From assembly GCF_006539985.1 (NCBI RefSeq), contig NZ_BJOB01000005.1, positions 1 to 64,000 of the forward strand: 64,000 nt of DNA, written 5' to 3'. Origin of the DNA: Kurthia gibsonii. Lineage in GTDB: Bacteria > Bacillota > Bacilli > Bacillales_A > Planococcaceae. Below the pieces are notes generated by a model that worked only from the letters and a program-made list of their open reading frames with translations, was not told where the DNA came from and ran no database searches. Made by a program: the position numbers and the translations under genes. Shown here piece by piece: positions 8,755-19,089 of the stretch (position 1 is the stretch's first letter; every line of letters starts with the position of its first letter).

Positions 8755-9029
8755 AAAAAGAAAATCGTAAAGAAGCTGTCGCCTTATCATTTAATCCTGA
8801 ACAATCAGAAGCACCAAAAGTCATTGCGAAGGGAAAGGGGCTTGTTGCGGACTCTATTTTGAACAAAGCACAAGAAAGTGGTGTGCCAATTCAAGAGGAT
8901 CCAAATCTAGTACAGTTATTAGGACAGTTAAATCTAAACGAATCTATCCCTGAAGAACTGTATCAAGCTGTAGCGGAAGTATTTGTATTTATTTACAAAA
9001 TAGACCAAATAAATGGTAAAAATAAATAA
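8751..9029 (+). CDS. ylqH: FlhB C-terminal-like protein YlqH
   Basis: A 92-aa soluble protein that aligns with the cytoplasmic tail of FlhB. EAPKVIAKGKGLVADSI and IPEELYQAVAEVFVFIYKID match EAPKVVAKGTDYVAQKI and IPDEFFKAVAEVLAYVYRIK in FlhB of this same window. The homology begins right after FlhB's NPTH autocleavage site, so it matches the cleaved FlhB-CC fragment, without NPTH itself. Such FlhB-like proteins can replace the FlhB tail in some bacteria. Start overlaps the ylqG stop (ATGA). Confidence 0.92.
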   Translation: MKKENRKEAVALSFNPEQSEAPKVIAKGKGLVADSILNKAQESGVPIQEDPNLVQLLGQLNLNESIPEELYQAVAEVFVFIYKIDQINGKNK

Positions 9030-9030
9030 A

Positions 9031-9069
9031 AAAAACACTGATTTTTTATGCGAAAATCAGTGTTTTTTT
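9031..9069 (+). terminator. Intrinsic terminator after ylqH
   Basis: An A-rich/T-rich perfect stem (AAAACACTGATTTT with AAAATCAGTGTTTT) is followed by Ts. The symmetry would let it work on either strand. Confidence 0.9.
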
Positions 9070-9125
9070 ACATTAACTTAGAAAAAAGACGTATATCGAA
9101 TGATATTTTAGTATAAAATAGATTA

Positions 9126-9154
9126 TGGACAACTTTTTGAATATTTAATACAAT
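9126..9154 (+). promoter_or_regulatory. SigA-type promoter for sucCD
   Basis: TGGACA (9126-9131), a 17-nt spacer and TACAAT (9149-9154), one mismatch to consensus in each box. The predicted start near 9161 is 40 nt before sucC. Confidence 0.6.
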
Positions 9155-9200
9155 GGAGAAGAAGTAGCAATGCTTTACAATTAAGATGGGAGGCAATTTG

Positions 9201-10361
9201 ATGAATATCCATGAATATCAAGGTAAAGAAATTCTTCGCCAATACGGGGTGGCGGTTCCGAAAGGACGCGTAGCTTTTTCTCCAGAGGAAGCAGTGAATG
9301 TGGCGAAAGAACTGAGCTCAGATGTTATGGTAGTAAAAGCTCAGATACATGCGGGGGGTCGAGGTAAAGCAGGCGGCGTTAAGATTGCGCGCAACCTTGA
9401 AGAAGTACGTGCTTATGCAAAAGAGTTATTAGGAAAAGTTCTTGTAACCCATCAAACAGGTCCACAAGGTAAAGAAGTGAAACGACTGTATGTTGAAGAA
9501 GGTTCAGACATTAAGAAAGAATATTACTTAAGTTTAGTCGTAGACCGTCAAACATCACGCGTTACATTAATGGGTTCCGAAGAAGGCGGTATGAACATAG
9601 AAGAAGTTGCTGAAGAAACACCAGAAAAAATCTTCACAGAAGTAATTGATCCAGTGGTAGGTTTAACAGGTTTCCAAGCACGTCGTTTAGCGTTCAATAT
9701 CAACATTCCAAAACACCTAGTAAATAAAGCTGTGAAATTAATGCTTGGTATTTACGAAGCATTCATTGATAAAGATGCATCAATTTTAGAAATTAACCCA
9801 CTTGCTGTAACAGGTGATGATGAGGTAATCGCATTAGATGCGAAATTTAACTTTGATAGCAACGCATTATACCGTCATAAAGATATCGTTGAGTTACGTG
9901 ACTACGATGAAGAAGATGAAAAGGAAATTGAAGCATCAAAATACGATTTAAGTTACATCGCATTAGATGGTAACATTGGTTGTATGGTAAATGGTGCTGG
10001 TTTAGCTATGGCTACTATGGATACAATTAGTTACTACGGTGGTTCACCGGCTAACTTCTTGGACGTTGGGGGCGGTGCTTCTGCTGAAAAAGTAAAAGAA
10101 GCATTTAAAATTATCCTTTCTGACCAACAAGTTAAAGGTATTTTCGTTAATATCTTTGGTGGGATTATGAAGTGTGACGTAATTGCTGAAGGTGTAGTAA
10201 AAGCAGCTTCAGAATTAGGCTTAGAAGTACCGCTTGTTGTGCGTTTAGAAGGTACAAACGTAACAAAAGGTAAAGAAATTCTAAATGAATCAGGCTTAAA
10301 TATTACTGCAGCTTCATCGTTAGCAGATGGCGCAGAAAAAATCGTAAAACTTGTTGGATAA
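9201..10361 (+). CDS. sucC: Succinyl-CoA ligase [ADP-forming] beta subunit
   Basis: The beta subunit binds the nucleotide (ATP-grasp fold) and, with SucD, interconverts succinyl-CoA and succinate with substrate-level phosphorylation in the TCA cycle. The 386 residues include the grasp-loop region [14 protein letters not shown] near 46-60 and the C-terminal CoA-ligase domain ([16 protein letters not shown]). The ATG at 9201 follows GGGAGG (9188-9193) and gives the family start [11 protein letters not shown]; an in-frame ATG at 9186 overlaps the ribosome site. sucD follows after 17 nt. Confidence 0.98.
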   Translation: MNIHEYQGKEILRQYGVAVPKGRVAFSPEEAVNVAKELSSDVMVVKAQIHAGGRGKAGGVKIARNLEEVRAYAKELLGKVLVTHQTGPQGKEVKRLYVEEGSDIKKEYYLSLVVDRQTSRVTLMGSEEGGMNIEEVAEETPEKIFTEVIDPVVGLTGFQARRLAFNINIPKHLVNKAVKLMLGIYEAFIDKDASILEINPLAVTGDDEVIALDAKFNFDSNALYRHKDIVELRDYDEEDEKEIEASKYDLSYIALDGNIGCMVNGAGLAMATMDTISYYGGSPANFLDVGGGASAEKVKEAFKIILSDQQVKGIFVNIFGGIMKCDVIAEGVVKAASELGLEVPLVVRLEGTNVTKGKEILNESGLNITAASSLADGAEKIVKLVG

Positions 10362-10378
10362 GAGAGGCGGACTATAAA

Positions 10379-11281
10379 ATGGCTATTTTTATTGATAAAG
10401 ATACAAAAGTGTTAGTTCAAGGGATTACAGGCTCTACAGCTCTTTTCCATACGAAGCAAATGCTTGAATATGGAACAAAAATTGTAGCTGGTGTTACACC
10501 AGGTAAAGCAGGTACAGTAGTTGAAGGTGTTCCGGTATTCAATACGGTTTCAGATGCAGTTGCAGAAACTGGTGCAAACGTATCCGTAATCTATGTACCA
10601 GCACCATTCGCAGCAGATGCAATTTTAGAAGCTGTAGATGCAGAATTAGATATGGTGATCTGTATTACAGAACATATTCCTGTAATCGATATGGTAAAAG
10701 TGAAACGTTATATGGAAGGCAAGAAAACACGTTTAATCGGACCAAACTGCCCAGGTGTTATTACAGCAGATGAGTGTAAAATCGGTATTATGCCAGGATA
10801 CATCCATACAAAAGGTCATGTAGGTGTTGTATCTCGTTCTGGTACATTAACGTATGAAGCAGTACATCAATTAACTGAAGCTGGAATTGGTCAAACGACA
10901 GCAGTTGGTATTGGTGGAGACCCAGTAAACGGTACAAACTTTGTAGATGTTTTAAAAGCATTTGAAGAAGATCCAGAAACATATGGTGTTGTAATGATTG
11001 GTGAGATTGGCGGTACAGCTGAGGAAGAAGCAGCTGAATTCGTTAAAAATCACATGACTAAACCAGTTGTCGGCTTCATCGGTGGTCAAACAGCACCTCC
11101 AGGAAAACGTATGGGTCACGCAGGCGCGATTATCTCAGGTGGTAAAGGTACAGCAGCTGACAAAATCAAGGCTTTAAATGAAGCAGGTATTGAAGTTGCA
11201 CCAACACCAGCAGCAATTGGTGAAACATTTATTAAAGTTATCAAAGAAAAAGGTCTATACGAAAAGTGTAAAACACATTAA
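10379..11281 (+). CDS. sucD: Succinyl-CoA ligase alpha subunit
   Basis: The alpha subunit binds CoA through an N-terminal Rossmann domain ([16 protein letters not shown]) and carries the phosphohistidine intermediate. The phospho-acceptor is H247 in [14 protein letters not shown]. At 300 aa it has normal length. It pairs with SucC and is followed by a strong terminator, so sucCD is a two-gene operon. Confidence 0.98.
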   Translation: MAIFIDKDTKVLVQGITGSTALFHTKQMLEYGTKIVAGVTPGKAGTVVEGVPVFNTVSDAVAETGANVSVIYVPAPFAADAILEAVDAELDMVICITEHIPVIDMVKVKRYMEGKKTRLIGPNCPGVITADECKIGIMPGYIHTKGHVGVVSRSGTLTYEAVHQLTEAGIGQTTAVGIGGDPVNGTNFVDVLKAFEEDPETYGVVMIGEIGGTAEEEAAEFVKNHMTKPVVGFIGGQTAPPGKRMGHAGAIISGGKGTAADKIKALNEAGIEVAPTPAAIGETFIKVIKEKGLYEKCKTH

Positions 11282-11318
11282 GATATAAATAGATGAGCTA
11301 GTTATTTTAGCTAGGAGT

Positions 11319-11352
11319 AAACAGGAATCTTGCGCAAGCGGTTCCTGTTTTT
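11319..11352 (+). terminator. Intrinsic terminator after sucD
   Basis: AAACAGGAA (11319-11327) pairs with TTCCTGTTT (11342-11350); the loop holds a second palindrome, CTTGCGCAAG. Ts follow. Confidence 0.85.
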
Positions 11353-11399
11353 CATTGCTAGAAATCAGGTCATCTTTATATGAAGAGGAGGCGAATACC

Positions 11400-12287
11400 A
11401 TGCAATTTGACGCGGCATTTCACGCACTACATTATGTGCGTCAGTACCCACTGAATCGCTTGTACCCCCTATTACAAGTAGATCCAGAACTTGAAACCCT
11501 CCCTCATATGAAACCCTCACAACTTGCATACTATTTTCAAATTACATTAAAACAAGCAATACAACTTCATGCAGAGTTCCATCAAGTTTACCAAACAGAC
11601 TGGCATGCTTTTTATGTAAAACAGCAGATAGTCCCAATCCCATTTTATAATGAACACTATCCTATTTCTTTACTAGATGTGTATGATCCACCCGCGATGC
11701 TTTACTGTAAAGGTGACATAACGTTATTGCAAAAATATCAAAAAGTCGCTATAGTTGGTTCAAGAAAAGCTACCAATTATTCACAAAAATGTTTAACAGC
11801 TATCATACCACCCCTTATTTCGCAAAATATCGCGATTGTAAGCGGTTTAGCGAGAGGGGCAGATAGAATGGCTCATGAGACAACAATCGCTCATTTAGGC
11901 AATACTATAGCTGTTTTAGGAAATGGTTTACATTATCACTATCCGAGGGAACATAAAACATTGCAGCTAGAAATGGAAAAAAAACATCTCGTTTTAACAG
12001 AATATCCACCGCATATGCCACCTCAAAAGTGGCAGTTTCCGAAAAGAAATCGCATCATAAGTGGACTGAGTGATGGTATTGTACTAACTGAAGCAGAATT
12101 AAAGAGTGGAACAATGAGTACAGTTGAATATGGTTTGGATCACGGTAGAAATATTTTTTCAGTTCCTGGAGATATTTTCTCACCCCTCTCTGCAGGTCCA
12201 AATAAGTTGATATATGAGGGTGCAACGCCTGTTTTACATGGGCAACAAATAATAGAAGAAATGAAGAATAATTCATCACGAAAATGA
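11400..12287 (+). CDS. dprA: DNA-processing protein DprA (Smf)
   Basis: DprA loads RecA on incoming single-stranded DNA during natural transformation. The 295-aa protein has the N-terminal helical region and the Rossmann-like DprA core: VGSRKATNYSQKC, VSGLARGADRMAH, and PKRNRIISGLSDGIVL followed by SGTMSTVEYGLDHGR. ATG 11400 has an AGAGGAGG site; an earlier in-frame start near the sucD terminator lacks one. The gene is intact, which fits (but does not prove) competence genes being kept. Confidence 0.96.
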   Translation: MQFDAAFHALHYVRQYPLNRLYPLLQVDPELETLPHMKPSQLAYYFQITLKQAIQLHAEFHQVYQTDWHAFYVKQQIVPIPFYNEHYPISLLDVYDPPAMLYCKGDITLLQKYQKVAIVGSRKATNYSQKCLTAIIPPLISQNIAIVSGLARGADRMAHETTIAHLGNTIAVLGNGLHYHYPREHKTLQLEMEKKHLVLTEYPPHMPPQKWQFPKRNRIISGLSDGIVLTEAELKSGTMSTVEYGLDHGRNIFSVPGDIFSPLSAGPNKLIYEGATPVLHGQQIIEEMKNNSSRK

Positions 12288-12293
12288 AAAATG

Positions 12294-12330
12294 GTTGCAA
12301 AACTTGATTTTCTGTTATACATTTTGCAAC
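12294..12330 (+). promoter_or_regulatory. Inverted repeat with extended -10 before topA
   Basis: A perfect 9-bp inverted repeat, GTTGCAAAA (12294-12302) and TTTTGCAAC (12322-12330), with a 19-nt spacer. The spacer holds TGTTATACA (12313-12321), an extended -10 element, so the repeat may frame the topA promoter and be a protein-binding site. There is no T run, so it is not an intrinsic terminator for dprA. Confidence 0.45.
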
Positions 12331-12381
12331 AGGTAATTGTTTTCAAAATATGAAACTTCACCTCTACAAGGGGGCAAACAC

Positions 12382-14469
12382 ATGTCGGATTATTTAGTTA
12401 TAGTGGAATCGCCCGCAAAAGCAAAAACAATCGAGCGATATTTAGGAAAAAAATATAAAGTAAAAGCTTCCATTGGTCATGTGCGTGATTTACCACGTAG
12501 CCAAACAGGAATTGATACAGAGAACAACTATGAACCGCGTTATATTACAATTCGAGGCAAAGGTCCTGTCTTACAGGAATTAAAAACAGCTGCTAAAAAA
12601 GCAAAAAAAATCTATCTCGCAGCCGATCCAGACCGCGAAGGAGAAGCGATTGCTTGGCATTTAGCAACTGCTTTAAATATTGATATTGAATCAGATTGTC
12701 GCGTTGTTTTTAATGAGATTACAAAAGATGCAATCAAAGAATCATTCAAACATCCACGTCCAATCGATTTAGACTTAGTTGATGCACAACAAGCACGTCG
12801 TATTTTAGACCGTCTTGTTGGATATAATATTAGTCCTTTACTATGGAAGAAAGTCAAAAAAGGTTTGTCAGCAGGTCGTGTTCAATCAATTGCACTGCGT
12901 CTGATTATTGACCGCGAAAACGAAATTAAAAACTTCCAACCAGAAGAATATTGGTCAATCGAAGCTTCTTTTGAAAAAGGTAATAAAGTATTCGATGCAG
13001 CATTCTATGGTACGACAAGCGATAAAATTAAATTAACAAATGAAGCGGAAGTTCAAAACATATTAAAACAAATCAAAGGTGAAGATTTTGAAGTAGCAAA
13101 AGTTCTAAAGCGTGAGCGTAAGCGTAATGCAGCGCCGTCATTTACAACATCTTCTTTACAACAAGAAGCAGCGCGTAAATTAAACTTTAGAGCAAAGAAA
13201 ACGATGATGTTAGCACAGCAATTATACGAAGGAATTGACCTTGGTAAAAAAGCAGGTGGCATTGTCGGGTTAATTACCTATATGCGTACAGACTCAACGC
13301 GTATTTCAGAAACAGCGAAAAAAGAAGCGCATGAATACATTCTCGAAAATTATGGTGAAGAATATACAACACCTGTTGAACAACAAGCGAAAAAATCTGA
13401 AAAGGCACAGGATGCCCATGAAGCGATTCGTCCAACATCAACAATGCGTCATCCGGATACATTAAAAACAGTTTTATCTCGTGACCAACTTCGTTTATAC
13501 CGTTTAATTTGGGAACGATTCATCGCCAGTCAAATGGCTTCTGCTGTATTAGATACAGTAACAGCAGATTTACAAAATGGTGATTTACTATTCCGTGCAA
13601 CTGGTTCACAAGTGAAGTTCCCAGGTTTCATGAAAGTATATATCGAAGGTTCAGATGACCAAAAAGAAGAAAAATCTAAAGATAAGTTATTACCACCGAT
13701 GGAACAAGGCGATCTTGTTAAAACGGTTGAAATTGAACCGAAACAACATTTCACGCAGCCACCACCACGTTTTTCAGAGGCACGTCTTGTTAAAACGTTA
13801 GAAGAGCTAGGTATAGGTCGTCCATCTACGTATGCACCAACATTAGATACGATTCAAAAGCGTGGTTATGTCACACTTGAAACAAAGCGCTTTGTACCAA
13901 CGGAGCTAGGTGAAATTGTGCATAGTCTAGTGCTTGAATTCTTCTCAGACATTGTGAATATTGAATTTACAGCGAAGATGGAGAATGACTTAGACTTAAT
14001 CGAAGAAGGACAAAAGCAGTGGGTAGAAGTCATTGATGCATTCTACAAAGACTTTGAAAAAAACTTGAAACATGCGGAAGTCGCGATGGAAAAAGTCGAA
14101 ATTAAAGATGAACCTGCAGGAGAAGACTGTGAATTATGTGGTCATCCGATGGTATTCAAATTAGGTCGATACGGTAAGTTCATGGCATGTAGCAACTTCC
14201 CAGAATGTCGTAACACAAAAGCGATTGTGAAGGAAATTGGTGTGAAATGTCCAACATGTAAAGAAGGCGAAATTGTTGAGCGTAAGAGTAAAACAAAACG
14301 TATCTTCTATGGTTGCAATCGTTACCCAGACTGTGACTTTGTATCATGGGATAAACCAATCAGTCGTCCATGTCCGAAATGTAACGAAATGCTTGTTGAA
14401 AAGAAAATCAAAAAAGGTGTTCAAATTCAATGTACGTCTTGTGACTACAAAGAAGAACCGACACAATAA
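12382..14469 (+). CDS. topA: DNA topoisomerase I
   Basis: A type IA topoisomerase that relaxes negative supercoils. The 695 residues contain the Toprim domain ([19 protein letters not shown], then [14 protein letters not shown]), the active-site tyrosine Y300 in [13 protein letters not shown], and three C-terminal four-cysteine zinc motifs ([39 protein letters not shown]). ATG 12382 is used because of its AAGGGGG site and family start; the frame is open 45 nt upstream. A terminator follows. Confidence 0.98.
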   Translation: MSDYLVIVESPAKAKTIERYLGKKYKVKASIGHVRDLPRSQTGIDTENNYEPRYITIRGKGPVLQELKTAAKKAKKIYLAADPDREGEAIAWHLATALNIDIESDCRVVFNEITKDAIKESFKHPRPIDLDLVDAQQARRILDRLVGYNISPLLWKKVKKGLSAGRVQSIALRLIIDRENEIKNFQPEEYWSIEASFEKGNKVFDAAFYGTTSDKIKLTNEAEVQNILKQIKGEDFEVAKVLKRERKRNAAPSFTTSSLQQEAARKLNFRAKKTMMLAQQLYEGIDLGKKAGGIVGLITYMRTDSTRISETAKKEAHEYILENYGEEYTTPVEQQAKKSEKAQDAHEAIRPTSTMRHPDTLKTVLSRDQLRLYRLIWERFIASQMASAVLDTVTADLQNGDLLFRATGSQVKFPGFMKVYIEGSDDQKEEKSKDKLLPPMEQGDLVKTVEIEPKQHFTQPPPRFSEARLVKTLEELGIGRPSTYAPTLDTIQKRGYVTLETKRFVPTELGEIVHSLVLEFFSDIVNIEFTAKMENDLDLIEEGQKQWVEVIDAFYKDFEKNLKHAEVAMEKVEIKDEPAGEDCELCGHPMVFKLGRYGKFMACSNFPECRNTKAIVKEIGVKCPTCKEGEIVERKSKTKRIFYGCNRYPDCDFVSWDKPISRPCPKCNEMLVEKKIKKGVQIQCTSCDYKEEPTQ

Positions 14470-14473
14470 AACA

Positions 14474-14507
14474 AAAGAAGGAGTCGTTTTTAAACGGCTT
14501 CTTTTTC
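14474..14507 (+). terminator. Intrinsic terminator after topA
   Basis: An imperfect stem (AAGAAG..GTCGTTT with AACGGC..TTCTT) is followed by TTTTT. Confidence 0.7.
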
Positions 14508-14620
14508 TATGTTAGGAACAATCTTTCGCGTAAATAACACTTTCAAGCTAAGCTATTTTTATGATACAGTAAGCAAGAACATTTTATTTTAAGAAGTAGA
14601 GAAAGTAGGTCGTACAATCC

Positions 14621-15931
14621 ATGACATATGTAAATGTAATTGGTGCTGGTTTAGCAGGTAGTGAAGCAGCATGGCAAATTGCCAAGCGTGGTATTCAAGT
14701 AAAACTTTATGAGATGCGTCCAGTAAAACAAACACCGGCACATCATACAGATAAATTCGCAGAGCTTGTATGTTCAAACTCATTGCGCGCAAATAACTTA
14801 ACAAATGCAGTTGGCGTAATTAAAGAAGAAATGCGTAAACTTGATTCAATTATTATTGAAGCAGCAGATTCTTGTTCAGTACCAGCAGGTGGCGCTTTAG
14901 CAGTTGACCGTCATGAGTTTGCTGGCTATGTAACAGAAAAAGTGAAAAATCACCCGCTTGTTGAAGTGATTCATGAGGAAGTAACTGAGATTCCGAAAGA
15001 TGGTATTACCGTAATTGCAACAGGTCCGTTAACATCACCAGAACTTGCAAAATCTATTCAAGAGGCGACAGGACAAGACTATCTATACTTTTATGATGCA
15101 GCAGCTCCAATCATTGAAAAAGATAGCATTGATATGGATAAAGTGTATTTAAAATCACGCTATGATAAAGGCGAGGCAGCATACCTAAACTGCCCAATGA
15201 ACGAAGAAGAATTTAATGCTTTCCAACAAGCTTTAATTGAAGCAGAAGTAGCACCTTTAAAAGAATTTGAAAAAGAGAAGTATTTTGAAGGGTGTATGCC
15301 AATTGAAGTAATGGCAGCACGTGGTCCGAAAACGATGCTATTTGGTCCAATGAAGCCAGTAGGTTTAGAAGATCCTAAAACGGGCAAACGTCCACATGCC
15401 GTTGTTCAACTTCGTCAAGATGACGCAGCTGGAACACTATATAATATAGTAGGTTTCCAAACGCATCTAAAATGGGGCGAGCAAAAACGTGTATTCCAAA
15501 TGATTCCGGGTCTTGAGAATGTTGAAATTGTTCGTTATGGTGTCATGCATCGTAATACATTCATCAACTCACCAAAAGTATTAGCACCGACATATCAATT
15601 AAAATCACAACCGAACGTGTTCTTTGCAGGTCAAATGACAGGTGTTGAAGGATATGTAGAGTCAGCTGGTAGTGGTCTAATTGCAGGGATTAATGCGGCG
15701 CGTATGGCAATGGAACAAGATTTAAAAATCTTTCCTGCCGAAACAGCGCTTGGTAGTATGGCGCGCTATATTACAGAAGCAGATTCAAAACACTTCCAAC
15801 CAATGAATGTAAACTTCGGTTTATTCCCAGCACTTGGTGAAAAAATTCGTTCAAAACAAGAACGCGGCGAAAAACATGCTGAACGTGCTTTAGCGAGCAT
15901 TGAAGCATACATTGAGTCCGAAAAATTGTAA
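14621..15931 (+). CDS. trmFO: Methylenetetrahydrofolate-tRNA-(uracil-5-)-methyltransferase TrmFO (Gid)
   Basis: This FAD/folate enzyme makes m5U54 in the T-loop of tRNAs using methylenetetrahydrofolate instead of SAM. The 436-aa protein has the N-terminal dinucleotide fold [13 protein letters not shown], the conserved [12 protein letters not shown] with the catalytic cysteine region, and the C-terminal [18 protein letters not shown]. It is complete. It sits between topA and codV as in B. subtilis and is followed by its own terminator. Confidence 0.98.
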   Translation: MTYVNVIGAGLAGSEAAWQIAKRGIQVKLYEMRPVKQTPAHHTDKFAELVCSNSLRANNLTNAVGVIKEEMRKLDSIIIEAADSCSVPAGGALAVDRHEFAGYVTEKVKNHPLVEVIHEEVTEIPKDGITVIATGPLTSPELAKSIQEATGQDYLYFYDAAAPIIEKDSIDMDKVYLKSRYDKGEAAYLNCPMNEEEFNAFQQALIEAEVAPLKEFEKEKYFEGCMPIEVMAARGPKTMLFGPMKPVGLEDPKTGKRPHAVVQLRQDDAAGTLYNIVGFQTHLKWGEQKRVFQMIPGLENVEIVRYGVMHRNTFINSPKVLAPTYQLKSQPNVFFAGQMTGVEGYVESAGSGLIAGINAARMAMEQDLKIFPAETALGSMARYITEADSKHFQPMNVNFGLFPALGEKIRSKQERGEKHAERALASIEAYIESEKL

Positions 15932-15980
15932 AAAAGTCCACCTAGTACGGACATTTGTTTGTATTAGAAAAAAATTTGAT

Positions 15981-16020
15981 AAAGCCGAGCAAAGTTGATA
16001 TACTTTGTTAGGCTTTTTTA
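15981..16020 (+). terminator. Intrinsic terminator after trmFO
   Basis: AAAGCC..CAAAGT pairs with ACTTTG..GGCTTT, with small internal loops, followed by TTTTTT. Confidence 0.85.
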
Positions 16021-16088
16021 TTGTGTTTTTGACTTGTGTGCTATTTAATGGTATGTCCTTTTTTAGTACAGTTCACGAAAACGCCGTA

Positions 16089-16173
16089 AATCTACAGAAA
16101 ATTAGCATAGTCAATATAATTTGAAGTGCTTTGACTTTCTTTTATTTTCTGATAATGCGAAAATAAAAGAAAG
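16089..16173 (+). promoter_or_regulatory. xerC promoter region with CodY-box-like sites and a 15-bp inverted repeat
   Basis: Position 16089-16103 (AATCTACAGAAAATT) differs from the CodY box AATTTTCWGAAAATT at only 2 of 15 positions. It overlaps TCTACA (16091-16096), a possible -35 for TATAAT (16115-16120) with an 18-nt spacer. Downstream is a perfect inverted repeat: CTTTCTTTTATTTTC (16135-16149) and GAAAATAAAAGAAAG (16159-16173) with a 9-nt loop. Within it, 16143-16157 matches the CodY box with 3 mismatches. There is no T tail, so a transcript hairpin or operator is more likely than a terminator. Confidence 0.5.
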
Positions 16174-16194
16174 TATGGAAAATGAGGTGTTCAA

Positions 16195-17094
16195 ATGCGT
16201 ATTAGTCAACATGAAGCACTCCAACAATTTATTACATATATTCAGTTGGAGAAAAACTATTCTTCTCTAACATCTGAAGCGTATCAACAAGACTTACAAG
16301 AATTCTTTTCATTTTTAAAACAAGAACAAGTAACTACGCTAGAAGAAGTAGAATATGTACATGCGCGTTTGTTTGTCACACAACTATACAACGAAGAAAA
16401 AGCAAGGGCGACAATCTCACGAAAGATTTCGTCTATTCGTTCGTTCTTTCGCTTTTTAAATCGTGAGTTTCAGTTGAATGATGCATCTTTCCAATCGCTT
16501 TATCATCCTAAAAAAGAAAGTCGACTACCACGCTTTTTTTATGAGGAAGAATTGAAAATGCTATTTGAAGCAAACGAAGGGGAAACACCTAAAGAGAAAA
16601 GAGAACTCGCAATTTTGGAGTTATTATATGCAACAGGCATTCGCGTAAGTGAATTAACATCGATTCAATTAAAAGATGTTGATTTTTCATTAAGTATTTT
16701 ACGCGTAATGGGGAAAGGGAGAAAAGAACGATATGTTCCTTTTGGACAATTTGCACACGAAGCTTTGCAACTGTATGTGACCGATGCGCGTCCTATTTTA
16801 ATGAAGAAACAGCAACATGATTCGCTTTTCGTTAATATGAGAGGTGAGCCACTGACTGCTCGTGGTGTACGATATATTTTGAATGAAATGGTAAAAAAAA
16901 CAGAATTAACGACGACGATTTATCCACACATGATCCGTCATACATTTGCCACACATTTATTAAATCAAGGGGCAGACTTACGTACAGTGCAAGAGCTACT
17001 TGGACATGCAAGTTTATCATCTACACAGGTGTACACCCATGTCACGAAGGAACATCTTCGCAATACCTATATGAACGCTCATCCAAGAGCGTAA
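16195..17094 (+). CDS. xerC: Tyrosine recombinase XerC (CodV)
   Basis: XerC/CodV and XerD resolve chromosome dimers at dif. The 299-aa protein has the N-terminal SAM-like DNA-binding domain (about 1-90) and the catalytic residues R150, K174, H245, R248, H271 and nucleophile Y280 (in STQVYTHV). This is a housekeeping recombinase, not a mobile-element integrase: its place before hslV-hslU-codY is the B. subtilis codV order. The ATG at 16195 has an ATGAGGTG site. Confidence 0.96.
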   Translation: MRISQHEALQQFITYIQLEKNYSSLTSEAYQQDLQEFFSFLKQEQVTTLEEVEYVHARLFVTQLYNEEKARATISRKISSIRSFFRFLNREFQLNDASFQSLYHPKKESRLPRFFYEEELKMLFEANEGETPKEKRELAILELLYATGIRVSELTSIQLKDVDFSLSILRVMGKGRKERYVPFGQFAHEALQLYVTDARPILMKKQQHDSLFVNMRGEPLTARGVRYILNEMVKKTELTTTIYPHMIRHTFATHLLNQGADLRTVQELLGHASLSSTQVYTHVTKEHLRNTYMNAHPRA

Positions 17095-17114
17095 AATGAC
17101 GAGGAGTGAGCAAT

Positions 17115-17660
17115 ATGGAATTACATGCAACAACGATTTTTGCAATCCAACATAAAGGGCAGAGTGCAATGGCTGGTGACGGTCAAGTAACACTCGGAAA
17201 TTCAGTTGTAATGAAGCATACAGCAAGAAAAGTAAGACGATTGTTTAATGGACAAGTACTTGCTGGATTTGCAGGTTCTGTAGCAGATGCTTTTACGCTC
17301 TTTGAAATGTTTGAGGGTAAATTAGTTGAGTACAATGGTAACTTACAACGTGCAGCTGTAGAAGTAGCCAAGCAATGGCGCGGCGATAAAATGTTACAAA
17401 AATTAGAGGCGCTTTTACTTGTGATGAACAAGGATACTTTATTACTTGTATCTGGTTCTGGAGAAGTAATTGAACCAGATGATGGAATTTTAGCAATCGG
17501 TTCAGGTGGGAATTATGCGTTATCAGCAGGTAGAGCTTTAAAACAATATGCAGGTGAACAAATGACAGCAAGAGAAATTGCAGAGGCTTCGCTGAACATT
17601 GCTGCAGATATTTGTGTCTTTACAAACCATAATATTATTTTGGAGGACTTAGACGTATGA
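17115..17660 (+). CDS. hslV: ATP-dependent protease subunit HslV (ClpQ/CodW)
   Basis: The proteasome-like peptidase that forms a complex with HslU. The 181-aa form from ATG 17115 ([19 protein letters not shown]) matches the Bacillus form, with the Thr-Thr normally at the active N-terminus preceded by a short propeptide; [10 protein letters not shown] and [16 protein letters not shown] are family motifs. GACGAGGAG lies at 17098-17106. A GTG at 17106 ([10 protein letters not shown]) is an alternative that would give Ser at position 2, of interest because B. subtilis ClpQ uses an N-terminal serine. The stop overlaps hslU by 4 nt. Confidence 0.95.
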   Translation: MELHATTIFAIQHKGQSAMAGDGQVTLGNSVVMKHTARKVRRLFNGQVLAGFAGSVADAFTLFEMFEGKLVEYNGNLQRAAVEVAKQWRGDKMLQKLEALLLVMNKDTLLLVSGSGEVIEPDDGILAIGSGGNYALSAGRALKQYAGEQMTAREIAEASLNIAADICVFTNHNIILEDLDV

Positions 17661-19051
17661 ATGAACAAACACCAAAACAAATGACAGAGTACCTCGATCG
17701 TTATATTGTCGGTCAAACGAATGCAAAAAAATCTGTAGCGGTTGCATTACGTAATCGTTATAGAAGACAACTACTATCTGAAGAAATGCGCGAAGAAGTT
17801 GTACCGAAAAATATTTTAATGATTGGACCAACAGGTGTTGGTAAGACAGAGATTGCACGACGAATTGCAAAATTAGTTAAAGCACCTTTTTTAAAAATTG
17901 AAGCAACAAAATTCACAGAAGTCGGCTATGTAGGACGCGATGTGGAATCGATGGTGCGTGATTTAGTTGAGGTGTCTGTTCGCCTTGTAAAAGAAGAAAA
18001 GCGTGCAGAAGTAAAAGAAGAAGCAGAAATATTAGCGAACGAAAAAATCGTGAAATTACTTGTACCAAGCCTCAAAAAGAAAAAGCAAGCAAATACGGCT
18101 AATCCATTCGAAATGTTATTTGGTGGTCAACAACCTCAAGAAGAGACAACGGAAGATGATCCACAAATTCGTGTTAAACGTTCTCAAGTGGCAGAAGATT
18201 TAAAAGCCGGAAAACTTGAACAAGAGATTGTAACAATCGAAGTGACAGAGCAACCTTCCAATATGCTAGGTGCTTTTACAGGTATGCCGGGTATGGATAT
18301 GGGTGGTAATAATATTGGGGACTTACTGTCAAATATGATGCCATCACAGAAGAAAAAACGTAAAGTGGCAGTGGAAGAAGCACGTCGTTTATTAACAATT
18401 GAAGAAGCAAATAAATTAATTGATGAAGATGAAGTATCGGCAGAGGCTGTTCGACGCGCAGAACAATCAGGGATTATCTTCATTGATGAAATCGATAAGA
18501 TTGCTGTAAAAGGTAATAATGGTGGTCCTGGTGTGTCACGTGAAGGCGTACAACGTGATATTTTACCAATCGTTGAAGGCTCAACTGTGAATACAAAATA
18601 CGGTAGTGTCCGTACAGACTTTATGCTATTTATCGCAGCAGGTGCATTCCACATGTCAAAACCGTCTGATTTAATTCCAGAATTACAAGGACGATTCCCG
18701 ATTCGCGTTGAATTAGATAAACTGACAAAAGAAGATTTTGTACGTATTTTAAAAGAACCGCATCATTCACTGATTACACAATATAAAGCACTTTTAGCAA
18801 CTGAAGGTGTGGAAATTGACTTTACAGATGAAGCGGTTGATAAGTTAGCTGAAATTGCTTCAAAAGTAAATCAAGAGACAGATAATATTGGTGCACGCCG
18901 TCTGCACACTATTTTAGAAAAGTTATTAGAAGAATTATCATTTGAAGCTTCAGATATCTCACCGGCACATATTGATATCACGCCAGCTTATGTGGAGCAA
19001 AAATTAGGTGATATTGCTGAGGACAAAGATTTGTCAGAGTTTATCTTATAG
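17657..19051 (+). CDS. hslU: ATP-dependent protease ATPase subunit HslU (ClpY/CodX)
   Basis: The AAA+ unfoldase partner of HslV. The 464-aa protein shows the Walker A GPTGVGKT (57-64), the pore-loop region [11 protein letters not shown], the inserted I domain (about 110-235, rich in charged residues and GMPGMDMGG), Walker [12 protein letters not shown] and the C-terminal sensor-2 region [11 protein letters not shown]. Translation is coupled to hslV (ATGA). The 3' end contains the -35 of a separate codY promoter. Confidence 0.97.
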   Translation: MNEQTPKQMTEYLDRYIVGQTNAKKSVAVALRNRYRRQLLSEEMREEVVPKNILMIGPTGVGKTEIARRIAKLVKAPFLKIEATKFTEVGYVGRDVESMVRDLVEVSVRLVKEEKRAEVKEEAEILANEKIVKLLVPSLKKKKQANTANPFEMLFGGQQPQEETTEDDPQIRVKRSQVAEDLKAGKLEQEIVTIEVTEQPSNMLGAFTGMPGMDMGGNNIGDLLSNMMPSQKKKRKVAVEEARRLLTIEEANKLIDEDEVSAEAVRRAEQSGIIFIDEIDKIAVKGNNGGPGVSREGVQRDILPIVEGSTVNTKYGSVRTDFMLFIAAGAFHMSKPSDLIPELQGRFPIRVELDKLTKEDFVRILKEPHHSLITQYKALLATEGVEIDFTDEAVDKLAEIASKVNQETDNIGARRLHTILEKLLEELSFEASDISPAHIDITPAYVEQKLGDIAEDKDLSEFIL

Positions 19052-19059
19052 TTTATAAT
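19031..19059 (+). promoter_or_regulatory. SigA-type promoter for codY inside the hslU 3' end
   Basis: TTGTCA (19031-19036), a 17-nt spacer and TATAAT (19054-19059) form a near-consensus promoter that starts within hslU and would initiate near 19066. It allows codY to be made independently of xerC-hslVU. A 7-bp inverted repeat TTAATTG/CAATTAA (19061-19080) covers the start point. Confidence 0.7.
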
Positions 19060-19089
19060 GTTAATTGAACAAACAATTAAAAAACTTTT

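Noticed and set aside
16195-17094. Tyrosine recombinase as a mobile-element integrase
   Set aside because: Its size, motifs and place in codV-clpQ-clpY-codY identify the housekeeping XerC; no attachment repeats or cargo are nearby.
18184-18654. 156-codon open frame on the minus strand within hslU
   Set aside because: It is the antisense shadow of a strongly conserved coding region, with no ribosome site and a serine-rich composition typical of such shadows. The same holds for the minus-strand frames in cheB (41915-42385) and fliY (33667-34074).
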